The translations under genes were made by a program, and so were the position numbers. A stretch of DNA of 36,918 bases from Bacteroidota bacterium (lineage in GTDB: Bacteria; Bacteroidota; Ignavibacteria; Tepidaquicellales; Tepidaquicellaceae), in assembly GCA_018266895.1 (NCBI GenBank), contig JAFDZQ010000021.1, positions 1 through 36,918 on the forward strand. The letters run 5' to 3'. This document shows, piece after piece, positions 8,181-16,529 of this stretch. The notes below the pieces were generated by a model, which saw nothing but the letters and a program-made list of their open reading frames with translations, made no database searches and was not told the DNA's origin. Position 1 is the stretch's first letter, and each line of letters opens with the position of its first letter.

Positions 8181-8894
8181 TCATGATGTACCGGACGATT
8201 TTTTCAGTCCTTTTAATATAAAGTAAATCCCTAATGTAAATTCAAAAAATGCAACTAACACTGCTGATAAACCTGATAAAGGTGAATTGCGTTCAATTAA
8301 CCCGAACATAACCCCAAAGTAACCCATGAAAAGCGGAAATGCACCTATTATTCCTGTTAATGCAAGCCAGCGCGGTGCTAATCTGGACTTATATAGTAAG
8401 ATACCCAACAGTAAATCATTTATAGCAGGCATAAAACCCTGACCAAGTACAAAAACACGGTCATACAAAGCTACTAATGCACGGCTTGTTGTTACTGCAC
8501 TTTCTCCGAATCCCTGCTGATGAAGAGTTACTGCTCCCAATAAGAAAGCAACGCCTGTAAACATTGTACCGGCTTCTACTATACGGGAGGCAACAAGCCC
8601 TAAAGAAAGAATTTCACTTTGCTTTTTTAAAACAGTATACAGAATTATGGCAGTGATGATGCCGCATAGCGCAACAATTATTTCTGAAATCCCGCCTATG
8701 ATTACCAAATTATCGTTGCTGTTGCTTAGCATATAATCGGGCTCGTGAATGGGTTGGTACAGAAATAGTGTCGGAATAGATATAAAAGTCAGTATGTAGA
8801 AAAATCCGGCATATAATGCAGTCTTTCGGGGCAATTCTATTGTACTGTTCTTTAGTGATGCGAAATCATTTGCATCAGATATTTTAGTATTCAC
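8181..8894 (-). CDS. DUF4386 family membrane protein
   Basis: The 237-residue protein has about six hydrophobic helices (residues about 26-44, 63-87, 97-122, 140-165, 176-197, 207-229) with the DUF4386 hallmarks RKTALYAGFFYILTFISIP at the start, RIVEAGTMFTGV in the third helix region and RLAPRWLALTGIIGA between helices four and five. Function is not established for the family. It begins 12 bases after the stop of the upstream flavoprotein gene, so the two are almost certainly co-transcribed and may share one cassette. Confidence 0.85.
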   Translation of the reverse strand: MNTKISDANDFASLKNSTIELPRKTALYAGFFYILTFISIPTLFLYQPIHEPDYMLSNSNDNLVIIGGISEIIVALCGIITAIILYTVLKKQSEILSLGLVASRIVEAGTMFTGVAFLLGAVTLHQQGFGESAVTTSRALVALYDRVFVLGQGFMPAINDLLLGILLYKSRLAPRWLALTGIIGAFPLFMGYFGVMFGLIERNSPLSGLSAVLVAFFEFTLGIYFILKGLKKSSGTS

Positions 8895-8906
8895 TTTTAT
8901 TATCTT

Positions 8907-9821
8907 TTATGTTTGAAAATCTTCTTCAATCATCTCTTTATTCACCATCATACCCGCTGTGGTGCCCATGGATACTGCATTTGCTACGGTTCGCATCCGG
9001 CCGGTATTATCGCCGCAGGCAAATATTCCGTGAATGTTTGTTTTTTGCATGGGATCTGTTTCTATATATCCGTCTTCGGTCAGAGTACAGTTCAGCTGTT
9101 CAGGAATGGAACAATGCTGTTTAAAAGGAAGACGGGCGTATAAAGTCTTTAATTTCATTTCTGAATCGTCGTTAAGCACAATAGTTTCTATTCTGCCATT
9201 AGTTTGCTCAATTTTCTGAATTTCTTTCTCTACAAGTGTAATGTTATGACGAAGCAGTGCAGCCGTTTGTTCGGACGTAAAGTTTGCTTTTCCCTGTGTG
9301 AACAGAGTTATATCATTTGTCCAGTTAGAAATGAGTTTAGCCAATTCAAAACCAGTATCTCCGTTTCCTAAAATTCCTGTGGAATTGCCCCTCACTTCAT
9401 ATCCGTGACAATACGGACAATGAAGGACAGATATGCCCCAGCATTCGGCAAAGCCTTGTATCGCAGGCATTGTGTCTTTTATGCCCGTAGCGAAAATGAG
9501 TTTTTTAGCACCGAACGATTTCCCTGACTTTGTTTGAATTTTAAAACCATTCTCCGTTTTGATACCATGTATGGCAAGGTCGTTCAAAAATTCCACCGTT
9601 TCATACACTGACACTTGTTTCCTGGCAAGTGATGCTATCTCTTCAGGCGGTTTTCCGTCCTGAGTCAAAAAATTATGCGAATGAGGTGTCTGTCGGTTGC
9701 ATGGCAATCCGCTGTCTATTACCAATACATTTCGTAAGGCTCTGCCCAAAGCCATTGCTGCTGCCAGACCAGAATAGCTGCCTCCGGCAATTATGACGTC
9801 AAAATGTTTTTTATCTTTCAA
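8907..9821 (-). CDS. Thioredoxin reductase-like FAD disulfide oxidoreductase (GliT-like)
   Basis: The 304-residue flavoprotein starts with the FAD-binding FDVIIAGGSYSGLAAAMALG (residues 8-27), has the redox disulfide in HCPYCHGYE (Cys136 and Cys139), an NAD(P)H domain around GILGNGDTGFELAKL, and the C-terminal FAD motif GIFACGDNTGR near residue 270. The CPYCHGYE form, rather than CATC of thioredoxin reductase, is typical of the GliT/HlmI dithiol oxidases and related low-specificity reductases that form or reduce disulfides in small molecules. Cytosolic. The DUF4386 gene follows 12 bases later in the same direction. Confidence 0.88.
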   Translation of the reverse strand: MKDKKHFDVIIAGGSYSGLAAAMALGRALRNVLVIDSGLPCNRQTPHSHNFLTQDGKPPEEIASLARKQVSVYETVEFLNDLAIHGIKTENGFKIQTKSGKSFGAKKLIFATGIKDTMPAIQGFAECWGISVLHCPYCHGYEVRGNSTGILGNGDTGFELAKLISNWTNDITLFTQGKANFTSEQTAALLRHNITLVEKEIQKIEQTNGRIETIVLNDDSEMKLKTLYARLPFKQHCSIPEQLNCTLTEDGYIETDPMQKTNIHGIFACGDNTGRMRTVANAVSMGTTAGMMVNKEMIEEDFQT

Positions 9822-9841
9822 TGATTTTATATTTTATGTCC

Positions 9842-9924
9842 GTAATGGCAGCGGAAAGGCAAAATAAACCAAAGTTATTCAATTAAAAATGGAATTTTTG
9901 TTTATCGTGCCATACTGCTAATGT
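9842..9924. repeat. attC-like palindrome
   Basis: GGCAAAATAAACC on the left faces GTTTATCGTGCC on the right around an A/T loop, and the outer AATGGCAG faces CTGCTAATG. It lies between the flavoprotein start and the truncated DUF1801 gene. Confidence 0.5.
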
Positions 9925-9952
9925 TTTGAAGATTTGTGTTCAGTCAGACTTT

Positions 9953-10219
9953 TTACGGCAAATGTTGATCCGCTTCTTTTACCGCATAAGTGTAAGCTGA
10001 GCACGGAATACCTGCTATTGCAAACGAGCAAGCGGTTCGTTGTTTATTCATGCTCAACTCCAGGGAGACAGTTTTACCATTGCCGTCCTTGCCGTCTAAG
10101 AACCATAATTTACATTTTGGCAATATTTGAAGTATGAGTTTGTGTAACACTTGCATGTCGCTGCGCTTTTGTTCTGGCTGGCTGTTAATATACTTTTTGA
10201 TTTGTTCATGTACGTTCAT
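9953..10219 (-). pseudogene. DUF1801 family protein, C-terminal half replaced by cassette-end sequence
   Basis: The first 53 or so residues (MNVHEQIKKYINSQPEQKRS through CKLWFLDGKDGNGKTVS) match the N-terminal half of DUF1801 proteins, which are normally about 120 to 150 residues. After KTVS the match ends: the frame passes through sequence containing AGCGGTTCG (10031-10039), the cassette-end motif, and stops after a tail of about 35 residues that looks like translated palindrome. So the gene seems to have lost its 3' half by a deletion reaching its cassette site. The 88-residue product is unlikely to fold as the family does. Confidence 0.7.
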
Positions 10220-10326
10220 ATAAAGTATTAAATTAATTGTTAAAAACTTTGACTTTTCAGATCCGGCTTTATATTTACAAGTCAGTTTCAGGTAAGCTCA
10301 CTGTACAATCGAAACGAAATAATTGC

Positions 10327-10419
10327 GGATAACATATTGCGATCAGGCTTCGATTTTTGCTTTGTCCTATGCATTTGAGCGTTAATGCACAAAAATGGGA
10401 GCTTAGGCGCTGTCAGCGA
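10327..10419. repeat. attC-like palindrome overlapping the end of the serine hydrolase gene
   Basis: GCGATCAGGCTTCGATTTTTGC on the left arm pairs with GCACAAAAATGGGAGC and TTAGGCGC on the right; outer ATAAC (10329-10333) and GTCAGCG (10412-10418) give the cores. The stop codon of the serine hydrolase lies inside the right arm. Confidence 0.5.
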
Positions 10420-11692
10420 TAGTTTTTCTTTTCTTACGCCAAAGGGCTGTTCCAATAAAAAAAAGTATGATAAAAAGTATACCGGCTGACGCAATTTTTA
10501 TTGTCTTTCCGATCAGCATACTAAAAAGTAATGTATCTGCTTTTCCTGTTTTCAAAAACACCCAGTCACTTGCAATTCTTGTCGCCAGATCCGGATTGCC
10601 TGTTTCCAAGACAATTATTCCGTCACCTGTAACCGGATTAATTCTTATAGCGGTATTAACAGGAGGGGTGCTTTTTCCGTCATGTCCGAAAATGTCCTCG
10701 TTGCTTTCTATGTCAATGTATAGCATACTTCCTAAACCATAAATCTCTTCACCCATTATGTCCCAGTGTCCTTCTCTCATTGACATCAGGGTTTCCGGTT
10801 TTAATTGTCCCCTGCCAATCGGTTCGCCGTTCTTTCCTTTTAGAAAAATTTGAAAAAATGTTTCTAAATCAGCTAATGTAGTATAAAGTGATGTCGCAGC
10901 TAATGAAGTGTAGTAATGATGAGGAGCAGTTGTTTTATCTGCGTTGTAGAACTCACATAACCTGCTTTTTAATGAGTCATCTAATATATAAGTACTGCTG
11001 TTCATGTTTAGAGGAGTGAACAAACCGGAAGTCATAAATTCATTAAAAGATTGTCCGCTTGTCTCTTCCACTATTAATTGCAAAAGTGTAAAACCCCCGC
11101 CAGAGTATTTCCAGGCTGAATTTGGTTCTATGCCAACTCTTACTTCACCGCTTATTCCCTCATCAGCATCTTTTGCCTTAGTAAGTGAAGCCTCAATAGT
11201 CTGGACAGAATCCCGCATTTCAAAACCACTGTAACCAAGGCCGTCAGTCAAACCGGCTGTATGACTTAGCAGCCTCCGCACTGTCACCTGCTCATTATCA
11301 AATTCACCCGGCGGCAATTGCCATCTTTTTAAGTAGCGGCTTACCGGAGTGTCCAAGTCAATTTTTCCAAGTTCAGCCAGTTTCATTATTCCTGCAGCAG
11401 ATACAAATTTCGAAAGAGACGAAACCTGAAAAATCGTGTTTCTGTCAACAGGTTTGTTGTAGGAAAAGTAAATCTCTTTTTCAACTTTGCCATCCTTCAT
11501 AATTGCCATTGCAAAGTTTCCCACAAATTCATTTTTGGATATCTCATTAACTGCAGTAATAAATGATTCTGTGTCCTTGTTTTTTGTAATAGCCTTGTGC
11601 CACCAGCCGTTTAAAAGTCCGTTCAAAACAATGATACACCATATGATTGTCAGAACAAAAATTGAGATTAGATATTTAACATATCTTTTCAT
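10403..11692 (-). CDS. Membrane-anchored serine hydrolase (beta-lactamase class C/PBP-like)
   Basis: The 429-residue protein has an N-terminal membrane anchor (residues about 7-28), the beta-lactamase/penicillin-binding fold and a second hydrophobic helix near the C-terminus (about 395-420) followed by RKKRK. The catalytic SxxK is SLSK in FQVSSLSKFVSAAG (near residue 93), the second motif is YSG in WKYSGGGFTLL, and the third is HDG in FGHDGKSTP, where class C enzymes have KTG. This pattern is typical of the beta-lactamase-related serine hydrolases (esterases, D-aminopeptidases), so true beta-lactam hydrolysis is not established. Its last codons lie inside a palindrome. Confidence 0.85.
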   Translation of the reverse strand: MKRYVKYLISIFVLTIIWCIIVLNGLLNGWWHKAITKNKDTESFITAVNEISKNEFVGNFAMAIMKDGKVEKEIYFSYNKPVDRNTIFQVSSLSKFVSAAGIMKLAELGKIDLDTPVSRYLKRWQLPPGEFDNEQVTVRRLLSHTAGLTDGLGYSGFEMRDSVQTIEASLTKAKDADEGISGEVRVGIEPNSAWKYSGGGFTLLQLIVEETSGQSFNEFMTSGLFTPLNMNSSTYILDDSLKSRLCEFYNADKTTAPHHYYTSLAATSLYTTLADLETFFQIFLKGKNGEPIGRGQLKPETLMSMREGHWDIMGEEIYGLGSMLYIDIESNEDIFGHDGKSTPPVNTAIRINPVTGDGIIVLETGNPDLATRIASDWVFLKTGKADTLLFSMLIGKTIKIASAGILFIILFFIGTALWRKKRKTIADSA

Positions 11693-11723
11693 AATTCCTT
11701 AATCTGTTTTAATGAGTACGCAA

Positions 11724-11820
11724 TTCACTGTCATTGCTGGTATAGCTAAATTGCCGCCAACACTTCTGATATCCAAATTCCGAATGTTTTCAGAAAGTTT
11801 GGCAATTGTCATTCAGTGAA
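11724..11820. repeat. Palindromic intergenic repeat
   Basis: TTCACTG (11724-11730) faces CAGTGAA (11814-11820); inner AAATTGCC, CAACACTTCTGA pair with TCAGAAAGTTTGGCAATT. It occupies the place of a cassette site but lacks the GTTAG core, so it belongs to another subfamily or has diverged. Confidence 0.5.
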
Positions 11821-11893
11821 AAAAAGTTTTCGATATGACTATGATCTTTTTATACATCCTTGAAAAATCATGTTGATATTCTTAGGCTTTTAA

Positions 11894-12154
11894 TTAGAGT
11901 TGCAGCATTGTTGAGTCTGGAGAAAATGTTTTCCAGATATTCGTATCTGTATTTTTTATGTGATGATTATCATCATAAAACGATTTGATAAATTCTGAAT
12001 TTGGTTCTCCGATTAGCTTAGCACTTCCAGGATTGGTCAGAACTGCGCTACCTATAAGATTCGTACTATTACCGAAATGTAATAATGTCTTTTTCCGATA
12101 CTCTTTACCGGAATTGTTTGTGAAAAATTCCGCATAAACTTTCCTATGACTCAT
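11894..12154 (-). CDS. Short hypothetical protein, probably a truncated cassette gene
   Basis: The 86-residue frame (MSHRKVYAEFFTNNSGKEYR and onward) contains GSAVLTNPGSAKLIG, which recalls the NPxxA segment of DUF1643 proteins, normally about twice as long. It ends at PDSTMLQL, where a longer protein would be expected to continue; stops interrupt all frames just after. Downstream sequence 11820-11893 contains no further conserved segment that I recognise. It is best read as an N-terminal fragment with low certainty of family. Only about 60 bp separate its start from the next gene's stop. Confidence 0.5.
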   Translation of the reverse strand: MSHRKVYAEFFTNNSGKEYRKKTLLHFGNSTNLIGSAVLTNPGSAKLIGEPNSEFIKSFYDDNHHIKNTDTNIWKTFSPDSTMLQL

Positions 12155-12200
12155 TTAAAGCTTCGTTTAACCAGTGAACCGACAATTTCTTTTATGTGCT

Positions 12201-12212
12201 GTCAGCGGTTCG
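12201..12212. repeat. Cassette-end motif without a visible left arm
   Basis: GTCAGCGGTTCG lies four bases past the stop of the DHFR-like gene. The 46 bp between the upstream start and this motif are too short for a full palindrome, so the site is probably deleted on its left side, consistent with a damaged neighbour. Confidence 0.5.
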
Positions 12213-12215
12213 ATG

Positions 12216-12788
12216 TTATTGTCTGTCAACTGTGTAATTCAGCTCAGTAACCCCGCAGTTAAATTGTCGGGTGGTCTTCAGTTTTAGTTTTATTTTGTCT
12301 TTGATGTCTGCAAATAATGGAATTCCCCGTCCAAGAATAATCGGATTAACAAATAGCCAGTAGCCGTCAATTAAATTCAGCTGAATAAGTGAATGTGTTG
12401 CTGTCGGGCTGCCAAAAAGCAGTATCTCTTTGCCTGCCTGTTGTTTTATTTCATTTATTCTGTCCGAAAGGCTGTCGCTGATGATTTTTGTGTTAGTCAA
12501 ACCCTCGTCTTTCAATGTTTTTGATAAAACAACTTTGCGAACTTTGCCATACCACTTTGAATGTTCAATGTCGTGCTTAGTCGCATTCGGATTATCCCCT
12601 GCTGTTGGCCAGTAATTTTCCATCATCTGAAAAGTTACACGTCCGTACAATGAAGTGTCGCCTTCTCTTATCCGCTTACCGACATGATCAAAAATTTCTT
12701 CATTAACTTTAATCCAGTCCATTTCACCTTTCGGACCTGCTACAAATCCGTCAAGTGATATGTGCATAAATGAAATTATTTTTCTCAT
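12216..12788 (-). CDS. Dihydrofolate reductase-like protein (RibD C-terminal family)
   Basis: The 190-residue protein opens with MRKIISFMHISLDGFVAGPK, the typical RibD_C/DHFR-like first strand, then LYGRVTFQMMENYWP near residue 47, KVVLSKTL near 87, and the nucleotide-binding EILLFGSPTATHSLIQLNL near 121, ending with LFVNPIILGRGIPLF. These match the YwjB/YyaP-type pyrimidine reductase-like family, predicted NADPH-dependent reductases. Whether it confers trimethoprim tolerance is unknown; it is not a canonical FolA. A second member of the same family lies at 25095-25670 in this array. Confidence 0.88.
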   Translation of the reverse strand: MRKIISFMHISLDGFVAGPKGEMDWIKVNEEIFDHVGKRIREGDTSLYGRVTFQMMENYWPTAGDNPNATKHDIEHSKWYGKVRKVVLSKTLKDEGLTNTKIISDSLSDRINEIKQQAGKEILLFGSPTATHSLIQLNLIDGYWLFVNPIILGRGIPLFADIKDKIKLKLKTTRQFNCGVTELNYTVDRQ

Positions 12789-13071
12789 ATAGTTTTATTG
12801 TTTTTGTTGAGTATGATTAGTTTCTGTCATTTTAATATGACTGGTAATGTTTTCAGACTTTGAATCCGTATAGTAATGCAAATCCATCGGGAAATTGCTG
12901 ACACCGGCATACTGATTACAAACTCTTCGTTTACCCCTCAAAGTTTTCTATTTTTATTTCTTTTAATCTTATGTTATGTGTCGTTATACTCTGTGCATGA
13001 AGCTCAACTGTTGGAAGTCCGCAGGCAGGTTGACCGGAATCGATTCATAATCATGATTGGAATTGTGCACT
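12789..13071. other. 283-bp gap without a recognisable gene
   Basis: No credible coding frame. I did not find a clear palindrome with the common end motif here, although the neighbouring agmatine-deiminase-like gene would be expected to have one. The plus-strand open frame crossing into that gene has no family features. Confidence 0.4.
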
Positions 13072-14325
13072 TTACCCCGGAATCTGCATACTCCAGCAAT
13101 GAAGTCCGCCGCCATTGTGATTGGTTTCGGTGGTGTTTATCTGATAAATCTTTTTATCCGGAAAATACTGCTTTAGAATTTGTTTTGCTTTCTCATCTTT
13201 TGCTTTTGAAGTTTCCGGTTTACCCTCTGACCAGTATTTAGCTTCGAATACAGTTTCATTGGTAATCAAAAAATTCAAATAGCTGCTTGCAGGGACAAAG
13301 TGGACGGTGTCGCCTGTCGAAAAATTCCTATGTGATTTAAGAATCCAGCTTGATAAACTTTTTATCTCGCCATTTGTATTGTTTGTGTCCAATGAGAAAG
13401 TCATATAATTATTATCAGGCACAGGCATTTTAACTATGGTGAATGGTTTTCCATTTTGGTCTGTTGCATTTTTTAATATTTCGTAATTTACTTTCATCCG
13501 TTCAAGCGTAATTTTTTTCACAGGATCTTCTGCGGCTTCAGCTGAATCAGGAAATGAAATTAAAATTGTGTTCTCATTTACGAAACGGCAAAACTCATCA
13601 AGATGACCTTTCACACCAATTCCGAAATAATTCTCCGTTATCAAAGTTCCCCACCCGTCAGGGTCTTCTGCTGAACCTTCTTTTAACCAGATTATTTTTT
13701 TTGCATTAAGTACTCTTTTTAGTTCGGCTTCTTGCGCCTCTTTTGTCATGTTCGGATTGCGTTGCATATTCACTGACTCTGCCTGGATAATGGTCCCTTT
13801 TCCGTTTGTTTCAATAGCCCCGCCTTCATTAACCATGGAAGAAGAAATTACAGGATACGGAAATGCCTTTTTCAGAACAGCAGTATATAATTCTCTGTTT
13901 TCCTTTTCCTCTTCAATATAATTTTTAAACCCGGGCTCAAGAAACCAGCCATAAAGATTCCAGGCAAAATTTACCAATTGCTTTTCTCCGTTTTCATTTT
14001 TCATAAACAAAAATCCGTCTCTCTGAGCATAGCTGAAGTCTTTTGAAGAAGAAATAAACTGAATACTATCAAGGGCAACTCCCGCATCCTTAAGTTTTTT
14101 TATGACTGTTTCTTTTGCCGAATCCACTGCAAAACAATATATTTTCATTTCCTTACTTAACTGGGCTGCCATTTCAAAGGTAGCGGCATCATCAAATCCG
14201 TTTATTAAAACACCTGTCTGAGGCTCCCATTCGGCAGGAAGATAAAATTCGGCTTTGTTTTTCTGGTTGCAAGAACACAATATTGCCAGTATAAATACTG
14301 CAAGCAATTGATTGATTAATTTCAT
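13072..14325 (-). CDS. Agmatine deiminase/peptidylarginine deiminase family lipoprotein
   Basis: The 417-residue protein starts with a lipoprotein signal (LLAVFILAILCSC, probable lipidated Cys19), so it should be anchored in the envelope. It has the PAD_porph/guanidino-group hydrolase motifs: YLPAEWEPQTGVLI near the mature N-terminus, EGGAIETNGKGT near residue 166, GHLDEFCRFV near 240 and the catalytic Cys in the terminal HNGGGLHCWSMQIPG. The enzyme would remove ammonia from a guanidino group of agmatine, free arginine or peptide arginine. A lipoprotein version suggests an extracytoplasmic substrate. It is a complete single-gene unit. Confidence 0.88.
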   Translation of the reverse strand: MKLINQLLAVFILAILCSCNQKNKAEFYLPAEWEPQTGVLINGFDDAATFEMAAQLSKEMKIYCFAVDSAKETVIKKLKDAGVALDSIQFISSSKDFSYAQRDGFLFMKNENGEKQLVNFAWNLYGWFLEPGFKNYIEEEKENRELYTAVLKKAFPYPVISSSMVNEGGAIETNGKGTIIQAESVNMQRNPNMTKEAQEAELKRVLNAKKIIWLKEGSAEDPDGWGTLITENYFGIGVKGHLDEFCRFVNENTILISFPDSAEAAEDPVKKITLERMKVNYEILKNATDQNGKPFTIVKMPVPDNNYMTFSLDTNNTNGEIKSLSSWILKSHRNFSTGDTVHFVPASSYLNFLITNETVFEAKYWSEGKPETSKAKDEKAKQILKQYFPDKKIYQINTTETNHNGGGLHCWSMQIPG

Positions 14326-14426
14326 ATTTAGTTTTGTTTTAAAGTTTCAATTGCTTTTATCTGTATCATTTGTCAAAGTTAATTATTTTTGAGTCAGTTT
14401 CAAGTTAACAGTGCAGCCAAATAATG

Positions 14427-14560
14427 GCACATAACAATTGGCAGATTTGCGTAGTGCGGGTATTTCAGCAAAATGTTGGTGCGGAGAACTGAACTTCCAC
14501 CTTGCTCTAAACTGACTGCGAAGCAAAGAACCCACTTTATGCAATCCCTTGTTAGCTGCC
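14427..14560. repeat. attC-like palindrome
   Basis: CATAACAATTGGCAGATTTGC and GTAGTGCGGGT on the left face ACCCACTTTATGCAATCCC and TTGTTAGCTG on the right. The TAA stop of the nucleotidyltransferase gene is read from the GTTAGC core (14551-14556). Confidence 0.7.
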
Positions 14561-15337
14561 GCCGTTCTTGTCCCACGCCTCATATATTGTCTGTTTAAAT
14601 AGTGCGTCAAGTGTTACTGCGTCGGGTTGTTCGCTTTGTCCTAAAGATTTAACATCGTCATTATAAAACTCAATTTTTTGTTCAAGGAAGTCGTTAAGGA
14701 TTTGAATTTTGGGTTCTTCATTAAGTTCTTCACCTGACATTTTACGTGTCATTAAGTTTTGAATTTCAGTCTTAACTTTTTGGTCTGTCACTTGGCTGTG
14801 GAGTAGCTTGTGAAATTCCATTGGAGCCATTGTGTTTGTCTGTTTAATCCAGTCGCAGGCAAGTATTGGTCGCAATACATAGAAGTATTTTTTTACTCTT
14901 ACGTTGTCCTTTTGTAAATACTCTCTGTAGTTGCCTACAGCCATATGTAGGTAATGATGAATGCAAGATTTTGGATTGAAAAAATCCTTCATCAAGTCAC
15001 GAAGTTTGTCTGCTGTAGAAAACTGTTCCAAGTAAATGATTGGACTTCTTAACCATTCTAACATTGGCGGATTTGATTTTCTGAAAAGCCGTAATGCTTT
15101 TTTTAGTTCCCATCCTGCAAGGTCAATGTCGTTATGTAAAATCTCTTCCTGATTGTCTTTCTTGTCGTCAATTTTTAAATACCAGTCAAGCCGATGAATG
15201 TAAATATATCTAACGTCCCAGTCGCTGTCAGTCGAAGCAAAACCCCATGCACGGCTTCCGCTTTCAACAGCATACAGTATTTTTATGTCGTGTTGTTGCT
15301 CAAGTCGTTTAAGTTCTTTTTTTATTTCGTCTGTCAT
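14552..15337 (-). CDS. Nucleotidyltransferase (COG3541/YcgL-like)
   Basis: The 261-residue protein has a polymerase-beta-type nucleotidyltransferase core at the N-terminus: LYAVESGSRAWGFASTDSDW (residues 21-40) contains the GS motif and is followed by DVR, giving the D-x-D metal site; a third acidic residue lies in HNDIDLAGWELKKALRL near residue 70. The helical remainder, with FYVLRPILACDWI near 155, matches the COG3541 family of predicted nucleotidyltransferases. Target unknown; related enzymes modify RNA, proteins or antibiotics. The stop codon TAA lies within the core of the downstream palindrome, so the site forms part of the coding end. Confidence 0.88.
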   Translation of the reverse strand: MTDEIKKELKRLEQQHDIKILYAVESGSRAWGFASTDSDWDVRYIYIHRLDWYLKIDDKKDNQEEILHNDIDLAGWELKKALRLFRKSNPPMLEWLRSPIIYLEQFSTADKLRDLMKDFFNPKSCIHHYLHMAVGNYREYLQKDNVRVKKYFYVLRPILACDWIKQTNTMAPMEFHKLLHSQVTDQKVKTEIQNLMTRKMSGEELNEEPKIQILNDFLEQKIEFYNDDVKSLGQSEQPDAVTLDALFKQTIYEAWDKNGGS

Positions 15338-15360
15338 TGTTTGCTGTGTGTCGTCCCGGG

Positions 15361-15498
15361 GTTTCCGCTAACGTTTCGGGATTTTACAATGGAGGGAAGT
15401 TTTAGCTCTATACTTCACCCGGAGAACCGAACTTCCACCCTGCACAAATGTGCCTGCGGAGCACTGAACCCACACTGCAATCCCTTGTCAGCGGTTCG
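15361..15498. repeat. attC-like palindrome
   Basis: CCGCTAACG (15365-15373) begins the left arm and GTCAGCGGTTCG (15487-15498) ends the right one; CGGGATTTTACAATG faces CACTGCAATCCC. The end motif lies 14 bp past the stop of the PhnB-like gene. Confidence 0.75.
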
Positions 15499-15512
15499 TT
15501 GTTTAGTGTCTG

Positions 15513-15950
15513 TTACATTTGTCCGTTATATTTTGGATCAAAGTCCACCATCCATTCAATTCCATATTTGTCTCTAAACATACCAAAATATGAACCCCAG
15601 GGGCTGTCAGAAATTGGCATTTCAATTTGTCCGCCTGCCGAAAGTCCATTGAATAATTTGTCAGCTTCTTCTTTGCTTTCTGCACTAATTACAATTTTGC
15701 TTCTGTTTTCATTTTCGTTTGTCCGTCCCAGTATTTCAGGTACATCATTAGCCATTAAAATACTTTTACCGATTGGTAACGCAATGTGCATTATTTTATT
15801 TGCTTCATGTTCTGCTACCGGAAATTCAGCGCTTTCTAAATCTTTGAAACGCATTATTTTTGCGAACTCTCCGCCAAATACAGATTTGTAAAAGTTGAAT
15901 GCTTCTTCTGCATTGCCGTTGAAATTAATGTGTGGATTGATACTTGCCAT
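15513..15950 (-). CDS. VOC family PhnB-like protein
   Basis: The 145-residue protein starts INPHINFNGNAEEAFNFYKS, the signature of the PhnB/3-dmu-9 branch of the vicinal oxygen chelate fold, continues with FGGEFAKIMRF and a second half ending SPWGSYFGMFRDKYGIEWMV (near residues 114-133). The fold has paired beta-alpha-beta-beta-beta modules and usually binds a metal or a small hydrophobic ligand; fosfomycin, bleomycin and glyoxalase proteins belong to the superfamily. No specific activity can be given. A relative lies at 24640-25083. Confidence 0.87.
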   Translation of the reverse strand: MASINPHINFNGNAEEAFNFYKSVFGGEFAKIMRFKDLESAEFPVAEHEANKIMHIALPIGKSILMANDVPEILGRTNENENRSKIVISAESKEEADKLFNGLSAGGQIEMPISDSPWGSYFGMFRDKYGIEWMVDFDPKYNGQM

Positions 15951-16072
15951 AATTTTAATTTTAATTTTAATTGAAATTTTATTTTTAAATTAATCTCATT
16001 CTTCAAATTCGTGAACAAAGTTTTCAGTAGCCGTGGTTTTTCAATGTATTGTCAGTTTATGTTGTGTCGCTG

Positions 16073-16230
16073 TACAATGACGCCTGACGTTTTACAGGTT
16101 TAAGAAATTGGCGGATTTAAAAGCACAATGTATCAACTTACCACTATACTTTATCGGAAATACTACACTTTGATTCAGCACTTAAACCGCCATTTCTTTA
16201 AACTTCAAGTTTCAGGCATACTGCTACTAT
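16073..16230. repeat. Strong attC-like palindrome, distinct subfamily
   Basis: GCCTGACG (16082-16089) faces GTTTCAGGC (16209-16217); GTTTAAGAAATTGGCGGATT (16098-16117) pairs with CCGCCATTTCTTTAAAC, with one bulge. The loop contains AAGCACAATG, similar to the inner segment of other sites (AGCACAAAA). The core is CTGAC rather than CTAAC. Confidence 0.65.
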
Positions 16231-16407
16231 GACCACGAAGCACAAATATGAATTTCCTGCACAGGTTGTTCAAGGCGATTTACATTCAATGCTATATCGT
16301 GTCAAGTTTGCACGGGCTGTTTATCGTTAAAGTCGGGCGGTCTCCTGCACACTCTTTTTATTTTGCTTGAATTGACTGTGTGCAGAAACAAAATAAAATG
16401 TGATTAC

Positions 16408-16484
16408 TAATGCGTTAGCTTTCGGAGCGATTCCTAATCATAAGCATAAATCCCTGCAAACTATTCTTGTTAACGGAGAATTGT
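16408..16484. repeat. Weak attC-like site
   Basis: ACTAATGCGTTAGC at the left and GCAAACTATTCTTGTTAACGG at the right carry GTTAGC and GTTAACGG cores, but the inner arms pair poorly. It lies about 45 bp past the stop of the membrane protein gene, the expected place for that cassette's site. Confidence 0.35.
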
Positions 16485-16529
16485 AAAATTTAATTTGATG
16501 GCTGTTTTCATAAAAGTGAAGTGTTAAGA

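Larger units (their letters stand above)
15951..16529. other. 579-bp gap with two palindromic sites and no gene
   Basis: It contains a strong palindrome at 16073-16230, a gene-less stretch 16231-16400, and a second weaker site at 16408-16484. No frame longer than about 33 codons with family features is present. Two consecutive sites without a gene between suggest an empty or decayed cassette. Confidence 0.55.

Noticed and set aside
12876..13241. 121-codon plus-strand open frame
   Set aside because: It is opposite to the array direction, overlaps the 3' end of the agmatine-deiminase-like gene and has no recognisable domain.
15194..15891. Overlapping plus-strand open frames across 15.2-15.9 kb
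   Set aside because: They are antisense shadows of the nucleotidyltransferase and PhnB-like genes and of the palindrome between.
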